NCBI GenBank assembly: GCA_046331625.1 | Contig: JAXLQL010000003.1 | Location: 186,001 to 250,000, forward strand | Reading direction: 5' to 3' | Origin: JAXLQL01 sp046331625 | GTDB lineage: Bacteria; Acidobacteriota; Terriglobia; Bryobacterales; Bryobacteraceae | DNA: 64,000 bases | Shown: piece after piece, positions 52,513 to 61,562 of the stretch | How positions within the stretch are numbered: position 1 is the first letter of the stretch | Layout: every line of letters starts with the position of its first letter | Made by a program: the position numbers and the translations under genes | Notes under the pieces: generated by a model | The model's input: only the letters and a program-made list of their open reading frames with translations | What the model was told of the DNA's origin: nothing | The model's database searches: none

Positions 52513-53006
52513 ATGGCACCGAAGAAACAGGATTCGCGTCGCTACCCCAAGCGCCCCATCGTCGGCGTGGGCGCTCTCATTCTCAAGCGCGACTCGATTC
52601 TACTCGTGCAGCGCGGCCGGCAGCCGTTGCGCGGATACTGGTCGCTACCCGGCGGCGTGCTCGAAACCGGTGAGCATTTGGCTGACGCCATCCGGCGTGA
52701 GGTGCTCGAAGAGACGGGGCTCGAAGTGAAGCCGGCGGCCGTGGTGGAAATCTGAGCGGATCATGCGCGACAAAGAAGGCAAGCCCGAGTATCACTACGT
52801 CCTCATCGACTACCTGTGCAAACCCACCGGCGGCGAACTGCGAGCCGGTGGACGATTCGCAGGCAGCCCAGTGGTTCAAGCGCAAGCAACTGCCGGAACT
52901 GAAGCTCACCGAAGGCACGCTCGCCGTGATCGAGCGCACGTTCGACAAGTACGGTCCGCAGAAGCCCACAGGCCGGGCGCCAAGCGCGGAGGAACGCGCC
53001 AAGTGA
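52513..53006 (+). pseudogene. Nudix hydrolase, frameshifted
   Basis: The ATG at 52513 starts a Nudix protein with an intact Nudix box (GGVLETGEHLADAIRREVLE, then ETGLEV). The frame stops at 52755 after VVEI, where two bases seem to be missing; the next frame continues as ERIMRD-like sequence, EGKPEYHYVLIDYLCKPTGG, until an extra G near 52853 returns to a third frame (QAAQWFKRKQLPELKLTEGT) ending at the TGA of 53004-53006. Relatives hydrolyse ADP-ribose and similar nucleotides. Two independent indels mean it is a pseudogene unless they are sequencing errors. Confidence 0.75.
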
Positions 53007-53327
53007 CGAAGGCCGGAGCACGTCCGTTGTGCGCGTGGTCCCGGGAAGCGCACAGGCCGCGGAGGCGGGGCGCCAAGCGCGAAGGAACTCGCCGGGTGAC
53101 GAGCGCCGGAGCACGTCCGTTGTCCGCGTGGTCCCGGGAAGAGCACAGGCCGCGGAGGCGGGGCGCCAAGCGCGAAGGAACTCGCCGGGTGACGAGCGCC
53201 GGAGCACGTCCGTTGTCCGCGTGGTCCCGGGAAGAGCACAGGCCGCGGAGGCGTGGCGCCAAGCGCGAAGGAAAGCGCCAAGCGACGAACGCCGGAGCAG
53301 GTCCGTTGTGCGCGTGGTACCAGAAGA
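52970..53327. repeat. 93-bp tandem repeat between nudix remnant and mutS2
   Basis: Units begin with AGGCCG at 52970, 53054, 53147 and 53240. Units two and three are 93 bp; the first is 84 bp because it lacks a 9-bp GCGGAGGCG; the last fades near 53327. Shared landmarks are GGAGCACGTCCGTTGT and CGCGTGGTCCCGGGAA. The first unit overlaps the nudix 3' end and stop codon, so the array arose by duplicating that end. As all lengths are multiples of three, the frame stays open into mutS2. Confidence 0.9.
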
Positions 53328-53331
53328 AGCA

Positions 53332-55749
53332 ATGACCAACTCGAGCGCAGAGCTCCTCGAATTCGACGCCGTGCGGGCGCTGGTGGAACGCTACGTGTCG
53401 AGCGCCGCCGGACATGAAGCGCTCGCGTCGGTGGAGCCCGTGTGCGATCGCGGAGCGCTCGAAGACGCGCACGCCGAAACCGCCGAAGCGCTCGCCTACC
53501 AGGACTCCGCCTCACGCCCGCAGACCGCGCAACGCGGAGCCGCCGTCCGGCTGCGGTTCGATTCGATGCCCGATGTCTCCGAAGCCGTGGCCAAACTCAC
53601 CGTGGGCGGCGTGGTGCTCGAAGGTCCGGAGATCCGCCAGTTGATCTCGCTGCTCGACCGCGCCAGTGACATCCGCGCCATTCTCTCGGCCGCATCTTCG
53701 CGCTTCCCGCGGCTCGGCGCGCGCGCCTCCGCCATCGCCGAGTTCCGCCCGCTGCTGCGCGAGGTAGCCGGAAAAATCGAGCCCGATGGCACGGTGTCCG
53801 ATCACGCCAGCGTGGCGCTCAACCGCATCCGCCGCGACATGGAGCGCCAGCAGCGGATGATTCAGGAATCGCTCGGCCGCTTCCTGCGCGCCCATCGCGA
53901 TGACGGCGTGCTGCAAGAGGAGTTCGTCACTATCCGCAGTGAGCGCTTCGTGCTGCCGGTGGTGGCGGGCAAGCAGACCAAGATCCAGGGGATCATCCAC
54001 GCGGCCAGCGGAACCGGCCATACATTGTTCGTGGAACCGTTTGAAACAGTTTCGCTGAACAATGATTTGGTGCGCTTGCGCGAGCAGGAGCAGCGCGAGA
54101 TCTTCCGCATTCTCGAGGAGATCACCGGCCGCTTTCGCGAAGCCGCCGGCAGCATCGCCACAACAGTGGATGCGCTCGGCGAGTTGGAAGTTGTCTTCGC
54201 CAAAGCCCGCTTCGCCGCCGACTTCGATTGCGTGATCCCGGTCTTCAGTCCGGCAGACTCGCCGCGCCTGCATGTCGAGTCCGCGCGGCATCCCTTGTTG
54301 ATGGACGTGCTGAAGCGGCAAAACAAGGCTGTAGTCCCGCTCACGCTGACGCTCGAGGGTTCATCTCACACGTTGCTGATCAGCGGACCGAACACGGGCG
54401 GAAAGACCGTAGCGCTCAAGACCATCGGAGTGCTGGCGCTCATGGCGCAGAGCGGACTCCCCGTGCCCGCGGCCAAAGCCGAACTGCCGCTGTTCGATCA
54501 AGTGCTGGCCGACATCGGCGACCATCAGTCGCTCGAACAGAGCCTCAGCACGTTCTCCGCGCACATCGCCCGCATCCGCCAGATGCTCGGCGACCTCACG
54601 CGCGAGTCTCTGGTGCTGCTCGACGAGTTGGGGCGCGCCACCGATCCCGACGAGGGCGGTGCGCTCGGCGTCGCCATCATCGATCGCATCCGCCGTGTGG
54701 GCGCGTTCGCGCTCGCCTCCACGCACCTGGTGGCGCCCAAGGTCTACGCGGCCACGACCGAGGGCGTGGTCAACGCGTCAATGAGTTTCGACGAAGAAAC
54801 ACTCGCGCCCACTTATGTTTTGCGCGTGGGCGTGCCGGGCGCATCCGCCGGACTCGACATTGCCCAGCGAAACGGCCTTCCGCTCGATCTCATCGAGTAC
54901 GCACGAGCCGCGCTTTCCGGGAATCAGCGCGACTTGGCGCGCCTGTTGAAGCTGCTCGAACAGCGCCTGGAAGCCGTCACGCAGCGCGAGAAGGAACTTG
55001 CGGCTACGCGGACGACGCTCGAAGCGGAGCAGGCACAGTGGAAGGCGGCGGCGGAAAAGCGCGAAGCCGCCAAGATCGGCGAACTCGAGAAGCGCACTGA
55101 AGCTCTGGTGCGCGAGTTCGAGTCGAAGGCGCGGCAGACGATCGACAAGCTCGCCGATTCTGCCTCGCAGAAGAAGTTCACCGAGCAGTCCGTCCGCAAA
55201 GTGGCGCAGGCGAGTCGCGAGATGCGGGAGGAAGTGGAGATCGCGCTGCGCACCGCGCCTCCGGCCGAAGCCGCGCCGAAGCTCGAACTCAAGGAAGGCA
55301 TGCGCGTGCGCTTGCGCGGCGTTCGCGAACCCGCTCGCATCAAGCGGCTGATCGCTGCGGACAAGATCGAAGTAGAAGCCGGCTTCCTGAAGATGCAGGT
55401 GGGGCTTGAAGACGTAGTGGAGGTGCTGCCCGATGCCCCCGCCACCGGCAAGCTTCCCAAGGGCGTGTCGTTCCGCGGCGCGCCGCGCGAGGCCGCGCCC
55501 GTCGCTCGCGAGATCAACCTCATCGGCCGCCGCGCCGATGAAGCGGTGGAAGAAGTGGACAAGTTCCTCGACAACGCGTCCCTCGCTTCAGTGGAGCGTG
55601 TGCGCATCGTGCACGGACACGGTATGGGCATTCTCAAGCGCGCCATCGCGGAGATGCTGAAGGGCCACCCGATGGTGAACCGCTACTTCGAAGCTCCGCA
55701 GAACGAAGGCGGCGCGGGAGCTACGATCGTCGAGTTACGCGTTGACTGA
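53332..55749 (+). CDS. mutS2: MutS2 endonuclease/ATPase with Smr domain
   Basis: An 805-residue MutS2, which in other bacteria acts on recombination intermediates or rescues collided ribosomes. Walker A is GPNTGGKTV (about residue 353), Walker B LVLLDELGRATDPDEGG (about 428), followed by a long coiled coil (about 545-630) and the C-terminal Smr nuclease domain (from about 726: REINLIGRRADEAVEEVDKF, then RIVHGHGMGIL). The ATG at 53332 gives the conserved start (SSAELLEFDAVRALV). The frame is open upstream to 53029 through the tandem repeat, so an N-terminal extension cannot be excluded. Confidence 0.93.
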   Translation: MTNSSAELLEFDAVRALVERYVSSAAGHEALASVEPVCDRGALEDAHAETAEALAYQDSASRPQTAQRGAAVRLRFDSMPDVSEAVAKLTVGGVVLEGPEIRQLISLLDRASDIRAILSAASSRFPRLGARASAIAEFRPLLREVAGKIEPDGTVSDHASVALNRIRRDMERQQRMIQESLGRFLRAHRDDGVLQEEFVTIRSERFVLPVVAGKQTKIQGIIHAASGTGHTLFVEPFETVSLNNDLVRLREQEQREIFRILEEITGRFREAAGSIATTVDALGELEVVFAKARFAADFDCVIPVFSPADSPRLHVESARHPLLMDVLKRQNKAVVPLTLTLEGSSHTLLISGPNTGGKTVALKTIGVLALMAQSGLPVPAAKAELPLFDQVLADIGDHQSLEQSLSTFSAHIARIRQMLGDLTRESLVLLDELGRATDPDEGGALGVAIIDRIRRVGAFALASTHLVAPKVYAATTEGVVNASMSFDEETLAPTYVLRVGVPGASAGLDIAQRNGLPLDLIEYARAALSGNQRDLARLLKLLEQRLEAVTQREKELAATRTTLEAEQAQWKAAAEKREAAKIGELEKRTEALVREFESKARQTIDKLADSASQKKFTEQSVRKVAQASREMREEVEIALRTAPPAEAAPKLELKEGMRVRLRGVREPARIKRLIAADKIEVEAGFLKMQVGLEDVVEVLPDAPATGKLPKGVSFRGAPREAAPVAREINLIGRRADEAVEEVDKFLDNASLASVERVRIVHGHGMGILKRAIAEMLKGHPMVNRYFEAPQNEGGAGATIVELRVD

Positions 55750-55993
55750 GCGCGACGGCGTGGAACCAGAAGCCGTAGTCGATGAGTACAGGCACCCACC
55801 ACTTGCGCGACGTTGCTGCGTGGCCGAGTAGATAGAGCCCGAGTCCCGCGAGCGCTCCGGCTATGAACGGCAGGGGACGCCAGACGCGCCGAAAGATCAG
55901 TGTGATGGTCAGGCAGCCCCAGTTGAAGGTGAGGAGCACGGCGCCTGCCAGGATGCACAGCAATGCGAGCGAGCGATATTCGTTGGCGGGCAA
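55721..55993 (-). CDS. Small hypothetical membrane protein
   Basis: A 90-residue protein with two to three hydrophobic helices (LALLCILAGAVLLTFNWG; PFIAGALAGLGLYLLGHAA). No family is recognised. Its 3' end overlaps the convergent mutS2 end by 29 bp. The gene is downstream of the PEP-CTERM gene on the same strand, with a 9-bp gap. Confidence 0.65.
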   Translation of the reverse strand: MPANEYRSLALLCILAGAVLLTFNWGCLTITLIFRRVWRPLPFIAGALAGLGLYLLGHAATSRKWWVPVLIDYGFWFHAVALSQRVTRRS

Positions 55994-56002
55994 GTATCGA
56001 TG

Positions 56003-56722
56003 TTAGCGCTTGCCGATCTTTGCGACCCGGCGCAACGCGAGCAAGCCAAGGCCGCCCGCGACAGCCAGCGCCGAGCTCGGTTCCGGAATCGGACCCGGTG
56101 CGGGCGAGGGGTCCTGCTGGATCCAGAAGCTTCCGGGAAGACTGATCGTCGTCCCAGCGGGCATGTTGAATGGCGCCAACGTCAGGAACATCTGCGGCCG
56201 TTGTTCCCCGCTGTTGAAGCTGAGTTGCACCGAAGTGGATGTAGTACGGTTGAACGTCGTGGTCGTGATGGGGCTGAAATCGGAACCCAGCCCTGGTGCG
56301 CCTGCTGACCAACTGATCGTATATTGCGGACTCACCGTTCCATCGATGCCCGCAATTGCCCGAAAAGCCGTTTGCGTTCCGGCGAAGTGAGGATAGACAT
56401 ACATCACGATCCCGACTCCGCCGCAGCTTCCGGTTCCCGTGCATTCGATCGTCGCATCCGTGAAGCGGAACGTGAGCGCGTTGGTGAGCGGTGTCCCGAG
56501 CGTCAGCGGCGTCGAGCCATCCAGGAGTTGCAGCAATCCCCGGGCGCGGAACGTCGCCGAGCCAAAGGTCGCCGAGAAGTCCATGTTCGACGGACCATCG
56601 ATTGTCTGCCCGCCACCGCCCGTCGTCGGCGTCATTATCTCCCAATGCAAATCGTAAGTCTCGACGATCGCGGCTGGCAGCAGAACGCTACCGGCAAACA
56701 ACAGTACAAGAATTCGGGGCAA
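56003..56722 (-). CDS. PEP-CTERM sorted exported protein
   Basis: A 239-residue protein with an N-terminal signal peptide (ILVLLFAGSVLLPAA), a beta-rich body and a C-terminal sorting signal: PIPEPSSALA, then a hydrophobic stretch (AVAGGLGLLALRR) and a basic tail. PEP-CTERM proteins are processed by exosortase and are usually linked to exopolysaccharide, fitting the XrtA-type sugar transferase at 40783. No exosortase is in the window. The body contains Thr/Ser-rich regions and one pair of cysteines. Confidence 0.88.
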   Translation of the reverse strand: MPRILVLLFAGSVLLPAAIVETYDLHWEIMTPTTGGGGQTIDGPSNMDFSATFGSATFRARGLLQLLDGSTPLTLGTPLTNALTFRFTDATIECTGTGSCGGVGIVMYVYPHFAGTQTAFRAIAGIDGTVSPQYTISWSAGAPGLGSDFSPITTTTFNRTTSTSVQLSFNSGEQRPQMFLTLAPFNMPAGTTISLPGSFWIQQDPSPAPGPIPEPSSALAVAGGLGLLALRRVAKIGKR

Positions 56723-56790
56723 AAGAAACTCCTCCCACGCCGATCATACTACAGGACGGCTCCGATTCCTCATCCGCTAACCTGATAACC

Positions 56791-58047
56791 ATGTCCACGA
56801 CCACTCGGGTGTTCCTCGCCGCCGCCCTCGCATTTTCCCTTCTGGCGCAGAATCCAATCCAGGAAATCGTCGAAGCTGCACGCAATCACTCGCCCACTCT
56901 CGCCACGCTCCTCGGCCACGGCCTCCCCGAGTTGAAAGGCCGCGACGGCGTCATCGTCTGGGGTCAGGACTTCCTTTTCGCCGTCGAAAGCTCCACGCCC
57001 GCCAAGGTCTCGATCGACAAGCAGCCCGCCCTCCCAATGAAACCCGTGGCAGGGACCAATTATTACTACCTGCTCCGCACCTTGCGGCTCGGAGTCACGC
57101 ATCAATATCAATACCTCGACGGAAACGGCAAGCCGATCGGCTCATATGAAGTCGCCGGGTACAATCCCGATTCCTACCCGCTCGCCGGCGTGCCGCGCGG
57201 CAAACTCTCTGAGAAGAAGACGCTCACTTCGAAAATCTATCCGGGCATGACGGCGAACTACTGGGTCTACACGAACCCCGGAGTCGACGCCGCCAACGGC
57301 GCGCCCCTCATGGTCTGGCAAGACGGCGAAACCATCGTCGGCACGCAGGACCTCGTACGCCTTCGCCTGCAGATCGTCTCCGACAACCTCGTCGCTCGCG
57401 GCACGATTCCGCCGATGGTTCACGTGCTGATTCAACCGGGCTCGGGCGGCACGCGCATGCGCAGCGTCCAGTACGACACGGTTTCGCCCACTTACGGCAA
57501 ATACCTGCTCGAAGAGGTGCTGCCCGATGTCGAGAAGAGCTACAAGCTCCGCCACGACGCCTACTCGCGCGCCATCGCCGGAGCATCCTCCGGAGCCATC
57601 TGCGCATTCAACGCAGCCTGGCACTACCCGGATCAGTTCAGCCGCGTGTTATCGCACATCGGCAGCTACACGGCTCTGCAATGGAAACCCGAAGAGCATC
57701 TCGATGGCGGCTATATCGTCTCTTATAAGGTTGGCCGCGAGCCGAAGAAGAACCTGCGCGTGTGGCTCTCCGATGGGGCCGACGATGGCGAGAGCCGCGC
57801 CGGAAGCTGGCCGCTCAACAATATTCAACTGGCCAATATGTTGAAGCTCCGCGAATACGACTTCCATTTCCGCTTCGGTACCAGCCTCCACGCGATCGCC
57901 CAAGGCGCCATGGATCTGCCCGAATCGCTCGCCTGGCTCTGGCGCGGCTACGATCCGGCGAAGACCGCTCAGACCTATGAAATGCAGGAATCCGAACGAG
58001 CCAAGCCGCCGTTCCGGGTCTCCATCACGAACCGCGACGCCTGGTAG
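56791..58047 (+). CDS. Exported esterase (enterochelin esterase/EstD-like)
   Basis: A 418-residue hydrolase. The ATG at 56791 gives a signal peptide (TTRVFLAAALAFSLLAQ). An N-terminal immunoglobulin-like domain (about 50-140) precedes an alpha/beta hydrolase with the nucleophile elbow GASSG (AIAGASSGAICAFNAAW), a later aspartate in WLSDGADDGE and a histidine in FGTSLHAIAQ. It resembles the Fes/esterase D family; the natural ester is unknown. It is upstream of the third TonB receptor by 62 bp, so it may process what that receptor imports. Confidence 0.88.
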   Translation: MSTTTRVFLAAALAFSLLAQNPIQEIVEAARNHSPTLATLLGHGLPELKGRDGVIVWGQDFLFAVESSTPAKVSIDKQPALPMKPVAGTNYYYLLRTLRLGVTHQYQYLDGNGKPIGSYEVAGYNPDSYPLAGVPRGKLSEKKTLTSKIYPGMTANYWVYTNPGVDAANGAPLMVWQDGETIVGTQDLVRLRLQIVSDNLVARGTIPPMVHVLIQPGSGGTRMRSVQYDTVSPTYGKYLLEEVLPDVEKSYKLRHDAYSRAIAGASSGAICAFNAAWHYPDQFSRVLSHIGSYTALQWKPEEHLDGGYIVSYKVGREPKKNLRVWLSDGADDGESRAGSWPLNNIQLANMLKLREYDFHFRFGTSLHAIAQGAMDLPESLAWLWRGYDPAKTAQTYEMQESERAKPPFRVSITNRDAW

Positions 58048-58109
58048 CCGCGATTGCTACACTGGAAAAACCGATTCGCTTCACAGGTTCTTTCAAGAGG
58101 TCGTAACGA

Positions 58110-61100
58110 ATGTCAACACTCAGACTCTGTCTTGTCACCCTTTCCGTGTCGATGGCCGCGTTTGCACAAACCGGCACTATCCAGGGGATTCTCACTGACC
58201 CCCAAGGCGGCGTGATTCCCAACGCCAAGGTCACGGCAACTGATGAAGCCAAGAGCCTCGTGGTCCGCGAGACCACCACGTCTATCGATGGCCGTTTTCG
58301 CTTGGCTAACCTCCTTCCCGGACGCTACACGCTCCGCAGCGAAGTCTCCGGTTTCAAGGCGCTCGAACGCACGGGACTCCAACTCGACCAGAACCAACTG
58401 ATGGACCTCGGCGCCGTGGCGCTGCAAGTGGGCCAGACGTCGGAGTCGGTCACCGTCGAAGCTGTAGTGCCGCTAGTCGAGACCGCCACGGCCAACAAGA
58501 GCTTCGTCATCTCGTCGCGCCAAGTCACCGAGCTCAGCCTCAACGGCCGCGACTTTCAGTCGCTGATGCGAACGCTCCCAGGCGTGGTGAGCAATGATCG
58601 CTCCGATTTCCGGCTCGCCTTCAACAACACCGACGCGTTCAACGTGAATGGACTGCGCGGTTCGAACAACAACGTCTTTCTGGATGGGACCATCAACACC
58701 GACGTGGGCGCCAATGACGGCCAGTACACGCAGATCTCGCTCGACGCTGTGGGCGAATTCAAGGTGCAGACTTCCACGTTCAACGCCGAATACGGTCGCA
58801 ATCCCGGCATCCTGATCGCGATCAATACCAAAAGCGGCACCAAGCGATTCCACGGCACCGGATACGAATTCGTGCGCAACAACGCCTTTGACGCGCGCCT
58901 GCCGTTCGACACCACCGGGACCACGCAGAAGCTGCGCTTCAATCAGTTCGGTGGCAATATCGGCGGACCCATCATGCTGCCTCGCGTATCCAGCCGCAAG
59001 GATCCGCGCATGTTCTTCTTCTTCAACTACGAAGGCACGCGCGCCACGCGGCCCATCGGTGGCAACTTCATCGACCTGCCCAATCCCGAATTGCTCACCG
59101 GCAACCTGAGCCGCCAACTCCGCGATCAGCCGCTGCTCACTGCCGGCGGCCAGAACACCGGCTTCCGCGTCGGCCAGATCTTCCGCCCCGGCACTGTGGT
59201 TCGCGAAGCCGGCGGCCGCATCATCGGCGGCGACCCCTATCCGAACAACATCGTTCCCCGCTCGGAGTGGAGCGCCAACGCACCAGCGTTCCTCAAGACG
59301 ATGAGCTTCTTCGATGTCACCGGCGCACCGCAAACGCCCGGCTCGCCGGAACTGGTCCGCTTTCCGTACCAACAGCAGTACGGTTTCCGCAAAGACGGCA
59401 AGGTGATCCGCTATGACTGGAACATCAGCTCGAACGCCAACTTCTTCTTCCGCTGGGCAGACGACGCGCAGCAGGAGAACCAGTCGCTCGGCATCTTCAC
59501 CACGCACCCGACGGCGATCTTTCCCCAGTACCGCAAGAAGCCCGGTTCGAGCTGGAGCTGGAACCTCGTCAACGTGATCTCGCCCACCACCACCAACGAG
59601 TTCATCTTCGGCTACAACCGCCTCACGCAAGTGGTCGACGTGATCGACGGCACGCCGCAGGCCCAATACGACAAGACGTCGCTCGGCTTCAAGTTCCAGG
59701 AACTGTACCCCGAGTCGAACGTGCGCAATCGCTTCCCGCGCTTCAATTGCGGCGTGGGAAGCTGCAACTACACCGGCTTCCCGGCCGGATGGGCAAGCGA
59801 CGCACGCCAGTTCGCCTGGACCGACAACTTCACCAAGAACCACGGCGCTCACACCTTCAAGGTCGGCGGCTTCGTCAACATGAACAACAACGGCCAGCAA
59901 CCTTCCTGGACCGACGTGCCGAGCTTCAACTTCGGGTCGAACCCGGAGAATCCGCGCGACACCGGAAACACGTTCGCCAACATGCTGCTCGGCAACTACA
60001 CGAGCGTGAGCCAGACCAACGGCCGCTTCTACGGAGCGTTTCGCTTCTTCGGTCTCGAATGGTACGCGCAGGATTCGTGGAAGGTGAACCGCAAGCTCTC
60101 GCTCGAGTTCGGAATTCGCTGGGCGTATCTCGGGCCCACGTACACGCGCGGGCAGTACCTGCAAAACTACTTCGATCCGGGCCGCTTTGACGCATCGAAG
60201 GCCGTTCGTATCGACACCGCGTCGGGCCTGCGCAATGGCAGCATCGTGGCCAACTCGGGCGATCCGTTCAACGGTATCGTGCAAGAGAACACCAACGGCA
60301 TCCCGGCCGGCTTCGCCAAGCATCGCTACAACAATTGGGGACCGCGCTTCGGCTTCGCGTGGGATCCGTTCGGCGACGGCAAGACCTCGGTCCGTGGCGG
60401 CGCGGGCATCTTCTACGAGCGCATTCGCCAGAACGCGAACAACTTCGATGGACTCGGCAATCCGCCGCTGGTTTACACGCCCACCGTGTACGCGGGTCGC
60501 GTGGATGAACTCGGGCCTGCGCTGATTTCGCAAGGCGTGCGATTCCCGGTGGGGCTTTCGAGCTTCGATCCGGCGGGCCAGATCCCGACCATCTACTCGT
60601 GGTCATTCGGCATCCAGCGCGAGCTCGGACGCCAGACCACGCTCGATGCTTCCTACATCGGGAACGGCGGGCGATTCCTGCAATACCGACGCGATCTGAA
60701 CCAACTCGATCTCGGCACCACCCTGCGGCCCGGCGTGCTGACCGCGGTGAACGGAACCACCAACGCGCTGCGCCCGTATCGCGGGTACACCGGCATCAAC
60801 TTCACCGAGTTCGGCGGAGTGAGCAACTACAACGCGATGCAGCTTCGCGTGACGCGGCGCTTCGCGCAGGGCTTCACCGGCAACTTCAACTACACCTGGT
60901 CGAAGGCGTTCGGCGAGGTCGACGGCGACACCACGGCGATCGGCTACTACAAAGATCGCCGCCGCGAGTACGGTCCGGCGGGCTTCGATCGCACGCACAT
61001 CGTGACCATCGACTTCGTCTACGAGCTTCCCAAGGTGTTCCGGTCGAGCGGCGTCGGCAGCACGATCCTGAACGGTTGGCAGGTGAACGGCATCACGCGC

Positions 61101-61541
61101 TTCTGGAGCGGTCCGCCGGCCACCATCACGGCCAACGGCAACGTGGGAACGCTGGGCGGTGGACAGCGCGCCAACTATGTGGGCGGCGATGTCTTTCCGG
61201 CTACGCGGACGCGCCGCGACTACTTCAACGTCACCGCCTTTGCGCGACCGCTCGAAGGCGACCTCGGCAATCTCGGCAAGAACACGCGTCGCCTGCCCGG
61301 CATCAACCAGTGGGACATCTCGCTGCTCAAGAATTTCCGGGCCGGTGAGCGGTTCAACGTGCAGTTCCGCTTCGAGACGTTCAACACGTTCAACCACACG
61401 CAGTGGGCGGGCGTGAATACCGGACTCGGCGTTCCCAACCCGGGCGCCGTTCCCACCGAAGCCACGCGCGGATCGTTCGGCGAGGTCAACTCCACGCGCG
61501 ATCCTCGTTCGCTGCAGTTCGGGTTGAAATTCCTGTTCTAA
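58110..61541 (+). CDS. TonB-dependent receptor, Oar-like (3)
   Basis: A 1143-residue outer-membrane receptor with signal peptide, carboxypeptidase-regulatory-like domain (about 22-105: GILTDPQGGVIPNAKVTATD), plug (LSLNGRDFQSLMRTLPGVVS; NVNGLRGSNNNVFLDGTINT; IAINTKSGTKRFHGTGYEF) and a large beta barrel ending QFGLKFLF. It is followed after 21 bp by a TPR protein and preceded by an esterase, which together look like an uptake unit. Confidence 0.93.
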   Translation: MSTLRLCLVTLSVSMAAFAQTGTIQGILTDPQGGVIPNAKVTATDEAKSLVVRETTTSIDGRFRLANLLPGRYTLRSEVSGFKALERTGLQLDQNQLMDLGAVALQVGQTSESVTVEAVVPLVETATANKSFVISSRQVTELSLNGRDFQSLMRTLPGVVSNDRSDFRLAFNNTDAFNVNGLRGSNNNVFLDGTINTDVGANDGQYTQISLDAVGEFKVQTSTFNAEYGRNPGILIAINTKSGTKRFHGTGYEFVRNNAFDARLPFDTTGTTQKLRFNQFGGNIGGPIMLPRVSSRKDPRMFFFFNYEGTRATRPIGGNFIDLPNPELLTGNLSRQLRDQPLLTAGGQNTGFRVGQIFRPGTVVREAGGRIIGGDPYPNNIVPRSEWSANAPAFLKTMSFFDVTGAPQTPGSPELVRFPYQQQYGFRKDGKVIRYDWNISSNANFFFRWADDAQQENQSLGIFTTHPTAIFPQYRKKPGSSWSWNLVNVISPTTTNEFIFGYNRLTQVVDVIDGTPQAQYDKTSLGFKFQELYPESNVRNRFPRFNCGVGSCNYTGFPAGWASDARQFAWTDNFTKNHGAHTFKVGGFVNMNNNGQQPSWTDVPSFNFGSNPENPRDTGNTFANMLLGNYTSVSQTNGRFYGAFRFFGLEWYAQDSWKVNRKLSLEFGIRWAYLGPTYTRGQYLQNYFDPGRFDASKAVRIDTASGLRNGSIVANSGDPFNGIVQENTNGIPAGFAKHRYNNWGPRFGFAWDPFGDGKTSVRGGAGIFYERIRQNANNFDGLGNPPLVYTPTVYAGRVDELGPALISQGVRFPVGLSSFDPAGQIPTIYSWSFGIQRELGRQTTLDASYIGNGGRFLQYRRDLNQLDLGTTLRPGVLTAVNGTTNALRPYRGYTGINFTEFGGVSNYNAMQLRVTRRFAQGFTGNFNYTWSKAFGEVDGDTTAIGYYKDRRREYGPAGFDRTHIVTIDFVYELPKVFRSSGVGSTILNGWQVNGITRFWSGPPATITANGNVGTLGGGQRANYVGGDVFPATRTRRDYFNVTAFARPLEGDLGNLGKNTRRLPGINQWDISLLKNFRAGERFNVQFRFETFNTFNHTQWAGVNTGLGVPNPGAVPTEATRGSFGEVNSTRDPRSLQFGLKFLF

Positions 61542-61562
61542 GCGGCCCAGTAAACTGAAAGC

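Noticed and set aside
52970..53327. CRISPR array
   Set aside because: Units are 93 bp, directly adjacent and without unique spacers; it is a plain tandem repeat.
53029..53331. A separate repetitive protein upstream of mutS2
   Set aside because: The frame exists only because the repeat length is a multiple of three; no independent start signal or stop before mutS2. Kept as a repeat and a finding.
58473..60533. A 686-residue open frame antisense to the third TonB receptor
   Set aside because: Val/Glu/Arg-rich shadow of a strongly supported receptor gene; no recognisable domain.
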